From contig WPIO01000006.1 of the NCBI GenBank assembly GCA_009760855.2, forward strand, positions 9,095,001-9,159,000: a DNA stretch of 64,000 nt. Direction: 5' to 3'. Numbering within the stretch: the stretch's first letter is position 1; each line of letters starts with the position of its first letter. This DNA comes from Cristatella mucedo. Taxonomy: Eukaryota; Bryozoa; Phylactolaemata; Cristatellidae. Shown here piece by piece: positions 1-10,977 of this stretch. The notes below the pieces were generated by a model that did no database searches, was not told the origin of the DNA, and worked only from the letters and a program-made list of their open reading frames with translations. Both the position numbers and the translations under genes were made by a program.

Positions 1-117
1 TCAGGCAGGGCTGTCTGGTGCCTCGACGGCTCGTCCTCTGCTGGGTGGGGGGAGGTGGGTAAACTCATCTCTCAGCTTCTTAGCAAAATGGGCGGAGCAA
101 GTCCGAGCAATCAAACG

Positions 118-375
118 GCTCATTCCTTAGGACGCCGAGCCTTTAGTTCGCATGCTCCCAAAGCCTCGAACTCAGCTTCCGGCTTGGGTCACGGCATCTC
201 CTGACTTGTCCGCATTTAAAAAGTAACTAAAAACGCATCTATTTTCCCCAGTATTAAGTGGGTCCGTGTAATTCGTCCTATATGTGCTTGTGCATGCTGA
301 CACTGTAAATGCTGCCACTAATACTTGCATGCTGATCCTGTGCATGTTGTAGTTTGGTTCGCCCAATCAGAGAGC
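118..375 (+). repeat. LINE-A 3' fragment
   Basis: This matches the C-terminal coding and 3' untranslated part of the LINE-A copies at 4.1-7.2 and 51.2-54.8 kb, in the opposite orientation. The shared landmarks are the 'regular Leu/Pro' tail region (here degraded) and the 3' UTR with repeated CATGC...CAGTGTCAGCATGC blocks. It is 5' truncated and has no intact frame. Confidence 0.6.
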
Positions 376-379
376 CAGC

Positions 380-1795
380 CGATGTAATGTAATATATCTC
401 CGTCAGTAACTGCACAAAGTCATAAAGACTATTTGGGTGTTACGCAGGAGAGTTTTGTATAGCACACTCGCAGCCTAAGCGGCTTTCGGTACGCACTCGG
501 TAGCCAACAGACTTCGTCTCACGCAACAAAGAGAAAGTGGGAAGCATAGCAGAGTTAGGAGAGCAGTTGAGGTAGTGAGTAGCATAGAAGTAGCAGTTCA
601 GGACCGCTGAAAAAGATGTGCCATAGTCGGCAGTTGGAGAGTAGATGTCGTTTCGTAAGAATTGTGGAAGCGAGTTCCACAGCCTAGGACCTGCAGAGCT
701 AAAGCTTCTGTCGCCAACTGTCTTTAAGCTGAGGAATGGGACAGCTAATTTATTGTCCACACAGGACCTGAGGGCGCGAATAGGCTGAAACTGATGTAGC
801 AGTTCAGCTAGGTACGAAGGAGCCAAGCCGTGGCGGGCCTTGTGGGTCAGCGTAAGAACTTTGCTCTGTATCCTTTGCTCAACCGGCAACCATACTAGCT
901 CTTTCAGCAAAGGTGACACGTGCTCAAACCTCTGGGACTTGAAGACCAGCCTTGCAGCCATATTCATAGTCCACTGTAGTGGCATAATAGCTTTCTTTGG
1001 TAGCCCAGCCAAAAGGGAATTACAATAATCAAGCCGAGACAGAACTAAAGAGCTAGTTAAATTTTTTACAAGCCACTGTGGGAGACAGCTTCTAATCTTG
1101 GATAGAGATCGGATGTGATGGCTAGCTGTAGAGGCAGTCTTCTGAATGAAGCTTTTGAAATTGAGGCAGATGTCGAACACGACACCTAGATTACGAGCAC
1201 GTGGTGAAGGTCGCACAATAGCATCGCCTATTAGAACAGCAAAGCCTTTTAATCCAGCCACACGCTTAGGGTGTCCTATGAGAAGCAGTTCGGTTTTATC
1301 GTTATTTAATTTCAGGAAGTTTTCCGACATCCAGGATCGAATATCGGCAAGGCAAGCATTCAGTTTCTCAGTTGCTGCAGCAGATTCCAACGGTTTAAAT
1401 GACAAATACAACTGAGTATCGTCAGCATAGAAGTGATATCCTATTCCATGGGCCTTAATCACTTTTCCCAGAGGTTGCGTATAAATGGAGAACAGCAAGG
1501 GACCAAGCACAAACCTTTGAGGGACTCCACAGGTGACCCTTCTCATGTCTGAGACCTGACCCCCACACGACACGGATTGAACACGATCAGACAAGTATGA
1601 TTTAAACCACGCCAGTGCTTCGTCTGCCAGACCGATCATTGTTCTCAGTCGTTCAAGCAGAACTTCGTGATCAATGGTGTCGAAGGCAGCAGACAGATCT
1701 AGCAGAGCTAGGGCAGTGACATTCCCGTCGTCGTTGCCACGTAGAATGTCATTGTTAACACGGAGGAGAGCAGTTTCGGTAGAGTGCGATGAACA
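380..1795 (-). mobile_element. LINE-B copy, 5' truncated (reverse transcriptase part)
   Basis: A non-LTR retrotransposon whose 3' end lies at the left, with a TACATTACA-type tail at about 380-400. It holds one long ORF (next entry). Pieces of the same family recur at 9.9-10.3, 14-15.9, 35.6-35.8, 47.0-47.3, 47.8-48.1, 60.8-61.8 and 62.6-64 kb. No endonuclease domain is present, so the copy is 5' truncated, as is usual for target-primed insertion. CR1/L2-like grouping is inferred from the RT motifs and the C-terminal WNSLP motif. Confidence 0.8.
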
Positions 1796-1822
1796 ACGCC
1801 AACGGTTTATTGCACAAGGCAC
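440..1822 (-). CDS. LINE-B reverse transcriptase (partial ORF)
   Basis: An open frame of 460 codons encodes most of a non-LTR reverse transcriptase. Visible RT blocks in order are LDLSAAFDTIDH, a GVPQRFVLGPLLF block (usually GVPQGS, so the Gly-Ser is altered), the catalytic YHFYADDTQLYL, FLKLNNDKTE, the thumb region, and the C-terminal GPRLWNSLPQFLRN motif. The protein would copy element RNA at nicked chromosomal DNA. The frame is open to the breakpoint near 1,795-1,820, and its first codons may not belong to the element. The altered GVPQGS block and the missing endonuclease suggest that it no longer transposes. Confidence 0.8.
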   Translation of the reverse strand: MPCAINRWRCSSHSTETALLRVNNDILRGNDDGNVTALALLDLSAAFDTIDHEVLLERLRTMIGLADEALAWFKSYLSDRVQSVSCGGQVSDMRRVTCGVPQRFVLGPLLFSIYTQPLGKVIKAHGIGYHFYADDTQLYLSFKPLESAAATEKLNACLADIRSWMSENFLKLNNDKTELLLIGHPKRVAGLKGFAVLIGDAIVRPSPRARNLGVVFDICLNFKSFIQKTASTASHHIRSLSKIRSCLPQWLVKNLTSSLVLSRLDYCNSLLAGLPKKAIMPLQWTMNMAARLVFKSQRFEHVSPLLKELVWLPVEQRIQSKVLTLTHKARHGLAPSYLAELLHQFQPIRALRSCVDNKLAVPFLSLKTVGDRSFSSAGPRLWNSLPQFLRNDIYSPTADYGTSFSAVLNCYFYATHYLNCSPNSAMLPTFSLLRETKSVGYRVRTESRLGCECAIQNSPA

Positions 1823-2072
1823 GGAGCCGTGAGACGCACGACTGCCTTCGCCCTCTTCTCAAACTCTAGTCTCCTCTCCTCGACTCCGGCTGTCCCTTGG
1901 CCGACCCCGATGGTGAATCCACCATATGTTCACCAGCGGGTTATCGGCCTGTGTCAGCGCCTCATTAGAAGCGGACCGCAGCTGTGCACAAGCCCCTCTC
2001 GATGATGCTCCCACTAGCTGTTGAGGAAAGGAGCGGTACCAGCCCGCATGCAATCGAACTAAACATGTCACA
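1792..2072 (-). repeat. possible solo LTR
   Basis: Read on the minus strand this GC-richer block begins TGTGACATG and ends ...AATAAACC...GTTGTTCA, so it has TG...CA ends and a poly(A) signal near its 3' end. It begins where LINE-B homology stops. No matching target duplication is visible on its two sides. It could instead be ordinary host sequence. Confidence 0.25.
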
Positions 2073-2124
2073 CCTAACAGTTATTCTTATTGTTGATTGG
2101 GCATGCTACCACCAACCCTTCGAC

Positions 2125-2212
2125 CGTGCTTCCTTTGCAGCACATGTAAAGTGCCTAGAAATAGATCGAGTTCTCTGAGGGCACTATGTTAAATTTATTT
2201 TTATTATTACTC
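2125..2212 (+). repeat. LINE-A 3' terminal fragment
   Basis: Short 3' end of LINE-A: a GTAAAGTGCCTAGAAA...TTCTCTGAGGGC block followed by a (TTTAT/ATT)-rich tail. The same block recurs about fifteen times in the window. Confidence 0.65.
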
Positions 2213-2494
2213 GCTGATATCGGTAATCTACGCATTAGCTGTTTATTCTCTAATGACTTTTAGGTGATTCGGCGCGTCCTTAGAAGTGCTTGTTACTTCG
2301 CACGGCTTGGTAGTTTACTCGCATCTTGTGGCGGTGAAGCTGCATTCAACCATGCTTGTTTTTGGGATCTTAATTGCCAACATTTTATAATGTGTTCCTT
2401 TGGCTAATGTGGTCTTAAGAATCTGAGTTGTGTAAGCATACTTCCATAGTTGATCGTTGTTAGCACGTCCGAGTGTGACCGGTCCATTTAAAAC

Positions 2495-2702
2495 AAGAAA
2501 TGACAGCCCCCGAGTCTTCACCCAGGGGTAAGGCGGTTGCTCTTCACGACTCGGGTCGTGGGTTCGAGTCCTGCAGTGGGCAATTCGAGTCCTGCAGTGG
2601 GCAATGTATTGACCACTGCAAGCGGTCGTGAGAGCCGTGAATGCTCTTCTGCCAATATGAGGCCAATAAATCACCTTACCATTTTATTTTATTTTTATTT
2701 TG
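2495..2702 (+). repeat. tRNA-derived SINE with (TTTTA)n tail
   Basis: A tRNA-like head contains a perfect pol III B box (GGTTCGAGTCC, about 2,562) preceded by an A-box-like AAGGCGGTTGC. About 20 bases around TTCGAGTCCTGCAGTGGGCAA are duplicated in tandem. The body ends in an ATTTT-type tail at 2,675-2,702. The sequence around 37.0 kb is a minus-strand relative. It is not a functional tRNA gene because no cloverleaf closes. Confidence 0.65.
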
Positions 2703-4137
2703 CTCTGCTTGGTCAGTTATATTGACACGGCCAATATTTCGCCGCTGCCTTGACTAGGTAAGGAGAAGGTAGCATCGATGGGTGACTGAGGGTGGAAAAC
2801 CTGACTGTTCTGCCAATGGGAATTGGGGGTTTGAGCGTTTGCCGGGGCATGGAAAGCTCTTGCGGGTTTTTGCTAATAATTATTTATGAGTGTAGGGCTA
2901 TTACTCTGCACAGCGGTCAGTTACTCTTTGTAGGAGCAGCAAATATTGGATTGTATGGAATATAGCAAAGAATAAATGACCCTCCAGACGCTCTGAGAAA
3001 GAAGGAAACGCTGACAGCTCGTTACGGAGGGTAGCAGATGAGCGAGCACTAGACATATCGCAACGAACTTCTTTAACCAAAATCTCGTAAAACTTTAATT
3101 TTATGAAGCAAGGCTTTAAATTTCATAAATTTAAAACGTAAATTCATTTCCGTTTTCTATGCTGCACTTTAATTTTCGTTGCTATTTGTCTACCTTCTAT
3201 TTGGCATAAGGCTGCATTCTAATAAACTAATTATCTGTTTATATAACACAATTCCAGTAGCTTGCCCTTGAAACGTTGATTCTCGAACTACTCTTGAAGG
3301 CCCGGAGATAGTAATTTTGTTTCGGGGCCAACAGTGCTTGAATAATGGATTACGTTGTGCAGGACTGCAGTAATATCTGTCGGCGTAGCTGATGGAGTGC
3401 TGACTCAGCATCTTGAGAAGTATCTGATTCAAACTTAGCTGGCATTGGCGATTAGACTCTCGCCGGTTTCTTTAAGTTAAAAATTACAGTTTTATCCATC
3501 GTAATTTTGCGGTGCTCGATGCGAGACAGCGAATTACTTGATATCAAAATACGATCCGCGATCGTGGACAACGGGAACGATACGTGCATCCATCCCTGAC
3601 AATTAAGTGCTGTTGCTCCTTACTGAGAAGGTGCAAGCGAAAAGGAGAATAATAAACCATCAGTCGCGTCCTATTCGGGAGCCAATCTCCTCTGACGAAG
3701 CAAAGAAGCGAGCGTGACAGCCATTCATACTGCCAAATCTTCAGGACGAATGACGATCGGCTGCATGTCTCAGATGGACGTGAGTGACAGCAATCGGCGA
3801 AAGTAAAGGTTGACACGTGACCCGCAGGAGAAAACCGTTGTTACTAGCACTTAGCAAAGAAGGCCTTTGCATCTTATCTCGAGGAAATTACTCAACTGGC
3901 CGAGCTGCGGCCCAAGCAAACGGGAGTGACGCTGCCAAACGCTATAAGCTCACGTAAGGCAATTTACAACTCTTAGCATTGGTTGGTTGGTCACGCCTGC
4001 TTTCAATGACGCTGGTTTTAAATGGTAATGATTTTAATAACTCCGCAGGTTGAACGCTACAAAAACGTTTCAGCCTTCTCTCCCAAGGAACCGGTTCGTA
4101 ACTGAGTCGCTCAAGGGAGTTTGCCCCAACCCCGCCC
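2703..4137. other. unassigned region
   Basis: I see no coding region, RNA gene or recognisable repeat here. ORFs are short and lack domain-like composition. Confidence 0.5.
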
Positions 4138-4376
4138 CCAGAATAATAATAATAATAATAATTCACTTGATAAAGCGCCCTCAGAGAACTTAATCTCTTT
4201 CTAGGTGCCTTACATTTGTTGCAATGGGAAATGCAATTGAATGGTAAGTAAAATCTTGCTTGAAAAACAGACGAAATAAATAATATGGTTAGGGGTGACA
4301 TGCACAGTGTCAGCATGCAAATGTGGTTAGTGGCAGCATGCACAGTGTCAGCATGCATAAGCACGTGAAGGACGAA

Positions 4377-5972
4377 TCACAGGGACCCACTAAATGCTGT
4401 CCTAAATAGGTGTGCTTTTAGGTTCCTTTTAAATGTGGTCAGGTCAGGGGATGTTTTGACGCAGGTCGGGAGGGAGTTCCAGGCTTTGGGAGCATATGAA
4501 CTAAATGCACGGTCTCCAAAGGATTTAAGGTTTGTATGAGGTATTTCTAGACTGTTGGATTCCGAAAAGCTGGTGGTACGATGCTTGGCCTGATGGGGGA
4601 GTATGTCGGAGAGATAGGCTGGAGCCATAGAATGAAGGGACCTAAAAGTGAGTTACAAAACCTTGAAGTCAATCCGTTGCTTGACTGGTAGCCAGTGCAG
4701 GTCGGCAAGAAGTGGAGTAATGTGGCAACTGCGACGGTCACGACAGACAAGCCTAGCTGCAGAGTTTTGCACCAGCTGCAATCGCCTGATCGCACATGCT
4801 GGTAGGCCAGTAAGCAGTGAGTTGCAGAAGTCGAGACGGGATGTCACGAATGCATGGACCAACTTGGACGTGGTGTCTTTATCTAAACAAGCCCAAATTT
4901 TAGCAATGTTATGAAGCTGAAAATTGGCAGATTTGACTGTGGAGCTGATATGGTCGTCCAACGAGAGGTCGCTTTGGAATATGACACCTAGATTTCGAGC
5001 TGATTCGACAGGAGATATCCTGGCCGAGCCAATTTTGAAAGTCGGCCTGTCCAATCTCTGGATCACACTGGGTTTGCCCATAACTAGTAAGTTAGTTTTA
5101 TCATCGTTAAGTTTTAGAAAATTTGCTGCCATCCATGTGCGGATGTCATCAATGCATGCAGCTAGTGAGTTTAGAGAATTTGAGGTGCTCGAAGGCTGGG
5201 AGAGATCAAAGCAAAGGTACAACAGAGTGTCATCCGCATAGAAGTGAAAGCCTAGATTGTGCTTGGCAATCACATCAGCAAGAGGCAGAGTATAAACCGT
5301 GAAAAGAACCGGACCTAGCACTGAGCCCTGAGGTAACCCATATTTCAGAGGTACTTCAGATGATCTTTGTCCATTCACGTCAATACTCTGGAGTCTCCCA
5401 CTGAGATAGGACCTGAACCACTGCAGAGCAGTGCCAGTGATACCCAGGCGAGATGAGAGGCGCTCTAGAAGAACTTTGTGATCGATGGTATCAAAAGCTG
5501 CCGAAAGATCAAGCAAAACAAGCAGAGACACTCTACCCATGTCTGCATTCCTAAGTAGGTCGTTGTATACCCGAAGCAATGCTGACTCTGTGGAGTGAGT
5601 AGTTCTAAAGCAAGACTGGAACTTATAAGCAAGGTGTGAGGTTTCGATATACGAGTTCAGCTGGTCCGCCACGACCCGTTCGAGTGTCTTTGATAGGAAT
5701 GGTAGAATGGAAACTGGGCGGTAGTTGCTCAAGTTCTCTTGGTCAAGTGTAGCTTTCTTGAGAAGTAGCCTGACTACAGCTTTTTTGAAGGGTGCTGGGA
5801 CATGACCTGAGGCTAATGACATATTAATTATGTTAGTTATGCATGGCAGCAGCAGATCAATGCAACGTAGGAGCAGGACAGTGGGAATAGGGTCCAGAGG
5901 ACTTGTTGTCTTCTTTGATTGAGATACGAACTTTAGGACTAGATCACTAGTGACCTGCTTAAATGCAGACAT
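4377..5972 (-). pseudogene. LINE-A reverse transcriptase (frameshifted)
   Basis: Two overlapping frames carry the RT domain. The larger (4,653-5,972, 439 codons) has NYRPVSILPFLSK, LDLSAAFDTIDHKV, GLPQGSVLGPVLF, the catalytic FHFYADDTLLYL (codons near 5,229-5,240) and FLKLNDDKTN. The smaller (4,377-4,628) has the C-terminal AFSSYAPKAWNSLP motif. One frameshift near 4,640 separates them. The RT core itself is intact, so this is among the best-preserved RT blocks in the window. Confidence 0.85.
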
Positions 5973-6282
5973 TGAGGTGCAGCCCTCGAACCGAGGAACA
6001 GCATTCTAATGGGGAGGTTGTCATCGCAGGGATGGATTCCCTGACCTTGTCTATCTTCTGCACAAAGAATCGAGAGAAGCGATCGGCTAGATCATCATTA
6101 GGATCATCAGGTAAGGAGCTAACCTGCAACGGTTGAGGAGATGGTTTATTGTCGACATCAGCATTTTTGGATTGTGCATCTGTGATTCAACAATGTTTTT
6201 TATAAAAACTAGACTTAGCCTTTGCTGGGATCGATTGGTACGACTTACAGTAGTCTTCATATGCCTGTCGATGGACAGTTAG

Positions 6283-7179
6283 TCAGGATCTTTTGTATGC
6301 TTTTTCAAGCTTTCGTTTAGTAGACTTGGCTAGTTTAATGTCTGCGGTAAACCATAGGCCGTCTGGGCGGGGGCGCACAGTGCGCTTTTTCAGAGGGGCA
6401 AACTCGTCTAGCGTGTCAGCTAGTGTCGTGTTGAAGCTATCTACAAATGATGACAGATCGGAGGGAGGATTGAGCAGCAGAGGTGAAGCAGACATTCTCG
6501 CACGGACAGCGTCGATGTCAAGGGTCTTGAGGTTTCGCGATTCACAGGTTATTTTAGAGGAGGATGTGGGCACACACTGTAGATTGAATGAGATCTGCAT
6601 GTAGTCAGATAAGCATGATTTGGTAATAATTGGTGATGACAAAGTGCAGTTATATGAGAAAATCTGGTCGAGTGTGTGACCCTTGATGTGGGTGGAGCCA
6701 TGCACATGAGCCACAAGAGACAATTAGTCAGTCAATGCACGAAATTCGGTGCTGAAAGCGTCAGATAAGTTATCAAAGTGAAAGTTCAAATCACCCATTA
6801 CGAGGAAGGATCGATTTCTTGCACACAGAATCGAAATGAAATCGGAGAAATCTGAGATAAAGGAGGATTCGGTACCTGGTGGGCGATAGACTGCTGCCAC
6901 TATCGGTAGCTTGTTTTCGGGTGAGACCAAGACGATTGATTCAAAAGACTGCTTCGAGGTTACTGCAAATGGCTTGAAGTTGAATTTCGAGCGCACGACA
7001 ATAGCAACTCCACCTCCAGTTTTGATTGATCTAGGGGTGTGAAAGAACGAGAAACCAGATGGAGTTGCGTCTTTAATTGTCGGACAGTTTATCGATTTCA
7101 GCCAAGTTTCAGTTAGGGCGAGCAGGTCAATACCATTTTCAGAAACAAGGTCGCTTATTACTAGAGGTTTATTGCACAT
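6283..7179 (-). pseudogene. LINE-A APE-type endonuclease (broken)
   Basis: Exonuclease-endonuclease-phosphatase fold of the LINE ORF. Visible motifs are LLALTETWLKS, GGGVAIVVRSKF, VAAVYRPPG and VMGDLNFHFDN, followed by the SDYMQISFNL block. The enzyme nicks target DNA to prime reverse transcription. It is split by an in-frame stop at about 6,724 (ORFs 6,724-7,179 and 6,283-6,723). The final catalytic His block (SDH in active elements) reads SDY here, which also argues against activity. Confidence 0.85.
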
Positions 7180-7317
7180 TGAGCGAGGATTCTAAAGGCA
7201 AGAGTTAAGTCTGGCCGATGGGGTGCCTCTTTAGCTCCCTTCGAGCTTAGTTACCCCATGAAAGCCATAAAATAGCGACAGTTGTCGTTAGCCTGTCGTA
7301 AAAAGACCACAATAACA

Positions 7318-8190
7318 ATAAATAATAATGCATTCGATATAGCATCCTCATAGAAATCAATCTTTTTCCAGGCACTTTACCTCTGCTGCAAAGGAAGCAC
7401 GATCAAATAGTTAGTGGTCGCTTGCTCAATAAAAAACAAGAAAAACATGGTTAGGGGTGAAATGCACAGGATCAGCATGCAATTATGGTTAGTGGCAGCA
7501 TGCACAGTGTCAGCACGCATAGGTGCATAAAGGACGAATCGGGGGAACGTGCGCATTGCTGTGATAAATAGATGCATTTTAGTTTTTTTTTAAATGTGGA
7601 CAAGTCAGGAGATGTCGTGACGCATGTCGGGAGCTGAGTTCCAGGCATTGGGAGCATACGAACTAAAAGCGTGGTCTCCAAAGGATTTGAGATTTGTACG
7701 AGGTATGGGTAAACAGTTAAATTCCGAAAATCGGGTAGTGCGATGCTTAGCCTGGTGAGGAAGTAGATCTGATAGGTAGGCTGGAGCCAAAGAATGAATG
7801 GACTTGAAAGAGAGCCACAAAACCTTGAAGTCAATGCGTTGCTTGACTGGGAGCCAGTGCAGGTCAGCGAGAAGTGGTGTGATGTGGTAACTGCGACGTT
7901 CATGGCAGACAAGCCTAGCTGCAGAGTGTTGCACGAGCTGTGAGCGCCTGAGTGCACAGGCCGGTAAACCAGCAAGCAGTGAGTTACAGAAGTCAAGACG
8001 GGATGTCACGAATGAATGAACCAATATAGATGTGGTTTCCCTGTCTAAACAAGCACGAACTTTAGCAAAGTTATGAAGCTTTATGAAGCTTTATGAAGTT
8101 TTATGAAGCTTTTTTTATGAAGCTTTTAGTAGGCAGACTTGACTGTGGAGCTGATGTGGTCGTCTAATGAAAGGTCACTTTATAACATGA
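7318..8190 (-). repeat. LINE-A 3' fragment (RT C-terminus and 3' UTR)
   Basis: A second LINE-A copy abuts the first. It has a degenerate (AATAATA) tail at 7,318, the 3' UTR repeats, and an ORF at 7,605-8,024 with the RT thumb and C-terminal region (SRLDFCNSLLAGLPA, AFSSYAPNAWNS). Within it the 10-base unit TTATGAAGCT has expanded to five or six copies at 8,070-8,127. Confidence 0.8.
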
Positions 8191-9415
8191 CACATAGATT
8201 TCGTGCATATTCAACAGAAGACCATACCTATTCCATGTTAGATTTCCTGAAGCTCTAAGTCGAAGGAAATGCATAAAAAGGAAGTGCTTAATTACTAGCT
8301 GGAGCTGACCAGTGCTAAGAGAGTCCTCGAAATTTTTATATAAAGACGATTGAAGAAACAATCGTGAAACGTAAAATTGAAAATTGAACTAATTGAAAAT
8401 TAGTATCACTTTTGAGGTGCGACTGCACGTCCGCTCATCCTATATATGAAAGGCGGGGCTGATTCACTAACCTGTGCTGACCGATGGGAATAGTGCTCGC
8501 AAGAATGCAAGTGCAAATTGGAAAATGCATTCTCATAGCATTACATTCTCTTTTATTTGAAGAGGGGTGAAAAGTGAGAAAGTACCAACTTTCTAAATAT
8601 AGGTATGAGTTGTCTGTTGGTTTCAACAGAGGTAGACTGTAATTTTGTAATTACTGTAGCAAGTTAAAATATTAAGAGTGTATATTAAGAGTAGATAGGG
8701 ACGCGTTTTGTAGTTTTTCTTGCCTGCCATTCCTAATGGAAGGAGAGCTAGTCTATCCTAAATTCGTGGTAATTTCTTGTCGTTGCACAGCTCTTAGATG
8801 AGTAAAGCTAAGAAGTCACCTCTTTATTTCTTGCAACGAATCCCTTGCAAATTGTCGCAAAGTCTCCATTCTACCTTTTTTGTGTAAGATTTCCAAAATA
8901 TATTCACTTAGCAGCTTGTGGCTTAGCGTACGCGGCCTTGATTTATGCTGAATCTGCCGTCGGAATTCCGGCGACAACATTCCACAAAAAGATGCTCTCC
9001 CGTAAGTCGTCAATGACTTTGCCGGCATTGGCAAAGGTAACGTCACTGCATAGGTCGCGCTTGGTCTATCGGCAAAATTAGATCATTTTGATCCCAGAAA
9101 CCTCACTTGAATCGATCAATCTGCGAGATAAGGCTCAAACACAGTTTGAATCGTACTTGTCCGATTGCGCCCAGTCTGTGTCGTACAGTCTGGTCCCTGT
9201 GCTTTCATAAGACCTTTGGACTTCAACAAGAATTCGTTCTGAGCCCGCTTCAGTCTTTCATCCATCTGCGCAGTGCTTCTACCTAATATAACTCATGGCC
9301 ATGGCATTTGCTATTACTTCAATATCGTTCTTTCGTACTTGCCATTCGACCCATAAGAATCTGCGATTGGTAAACGATTTCCGCCAGCTGAGCAATGAAA
9401 AACCGAATCTTTCTC
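8191..9415. other. unassigned region
   Basis: No gene or known repeat is recognisable. Confidence 0.45.
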
Positions 9416-9419
9416 ACAG

Positions 9420-9510
9420 GACATCACACTGCATCTGTAAAGTGCCTTGAAAGAGATTCAGTTCTCTGAGGGCGCTACACAAGTGTATTATTATTAGTAT
9501 TATTCTAAGC
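9420..9510 (+). repeat. LINE-A 3' terminal fragment
   Basis: The GTAAAGTGCCTTGAAAGAG...TTCTCTGAGGGCGCTA block is followed by a (TTA)n tail, as in the other LINE-A ends. Confidence 0.7.
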
Positions 9511-9919
9511 TTACGCTATAGTATGTGACCTTTGCACTCCTAATTAAATGTTGGGGTATCGCTGCCGTCGTCGAGAGGTTGGCTCACAACTAAAGTTTCC
9601 TCTATGATGGCTGCTTGACGGTTGATTTTTTTCATGGATATGACCGTCTCTGCAGATATTCGTCACCTTCAGTACGTGTCCAGGATTAGGGACTACTTGC
9701 CGCGGTGGCTAGCTAGAGATTTTGCTAACCTCCCGTTCCATTCAATACTAAATTGATCTCATTCATAATCGACAGGGCTATCGAAAACATTTACCAGGCA
9801 GCCTCTACAGTCAAAAATGGATAAGGCCTCAAGATTCGTAAATGAATCAGACGAAACTGCGACTGATCCAATGATGCAGAGTGAAATTATTTCTCTGACT
9901 GACAAGGCCAAGGCCATTG

Positions 9920-10320
9920 TTCGGGTCGTTCGTATCTAGCCAAACTTGCAGCACCAGTTTCAGCTGCCTCGCTCCCTCGGGTCCTCTCGTAAGTCGAACG
10001 AAAAACTTGCCATTCCATTCTTCCCACTAAAAACTGTTGGCGATTGAAGCTCTTGCTCTTTGGGCCACAGCCTGCACAAATCAGCTCACTCTTATGATTC
10101 TTACGAAACGACATCGTCTCTCCTGCTGCCGATTCGTGTACAGTCTCTCTAGCCGTCCTGCCTCAGAACATGTGTGGTACTTACTTCCTCGACTGTCCTC
10201 CTGACTCGCGTATCCTTCTCACTGTCTCTATTTTGCCTGAGATAAAGTCTTGTTGCTACCCTATGCGCACTCAAAGACGCCTAGGCTTTAAGTTTGCTAA
10301 CTGGGCATCTCTAACCGAGC
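9920..10320 (+). repeat. LINE-B C-terminal/3' fragment
   Basis: Degraded plus-strand match to the end of the LINE-B ORF: CACCAGTTTCAGC, then the region corresponding to the PTADYGTSFSAVLNCYF and LNCSPNSAMLPTFSLL segments of the 440-1,822 ORF. No frame is open through it. Confidence 0.6.
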
Positions 10321-10565
10321 AGCAATGCCCAGTTAGCCCAGCAGGTTTTCTTGGAGCCGCAGAGCACTCGCACAGGTCTAGCTTAGTGTTCGAGATTAGC
10401 GCCGCGGCCGAGGAAGCGTTAAAGCCAAAGCAGAACTGCTCGGTCTCATTCAGCCTAAGCTGTAAAGTACTCGCGACGAGCTAGATGGCCTCTCGCCAAG
10501 CATGATTTGCATTCTCGTATTTCAAAGGACGATTATCGCGCTTCGACGTCTTTTACCGGCGCCAC

Positions 10566-10706
<141 letters not shown>

Positions 10707-10977
10707 GTTGCCCTCCCCTCCTCTCACTGCGTCTGCCGCCGCCGCCATCAACATTAAGACTGGCTCGCCCCTGCTCGAGCTAGGACGACGGACTGCCGCC
10801 GCCGCAGCTCTATGCGGTCTCTTCGCCATTCTGGAGCCGACTGCCATCGTGTAGCGGGCGAGATAGCTGGGGTGGGCGTGGTACGCTGGCTGGGGCGTGC
10901 CCTGACGGGAAGTGGCGCTGGCAGCTGCACTTCGCAGCGGTAGCGGCACACCATTGGGGGGGGGGGCCGGAACTTAC

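Larger units (their letters stand above)
4138..7190 (-). mobile_element. LINE-A copy, long, broken
   Basis: A CR1/L2-like APE-type LINE lying 3' to 5' along the plus strand. Its (TTA)n tail is at 4,141-4,160, the 3' UTR at about 4,160-4,380, reverse transcriptase at 4,377-5,972 and endonuclease at 6,283-7,179. Compared with the copy at 51.2-54.8 kb it lacks the 5' leader. Stops and frameshifts separate the domains, so it is a dead copy. Confidence 0.88.

Noticed and set aside
2537-2600. tRNA gene
   Set aside because: It has a B box but no complete cloverleaf, and it is followed by a SINE body and tail.
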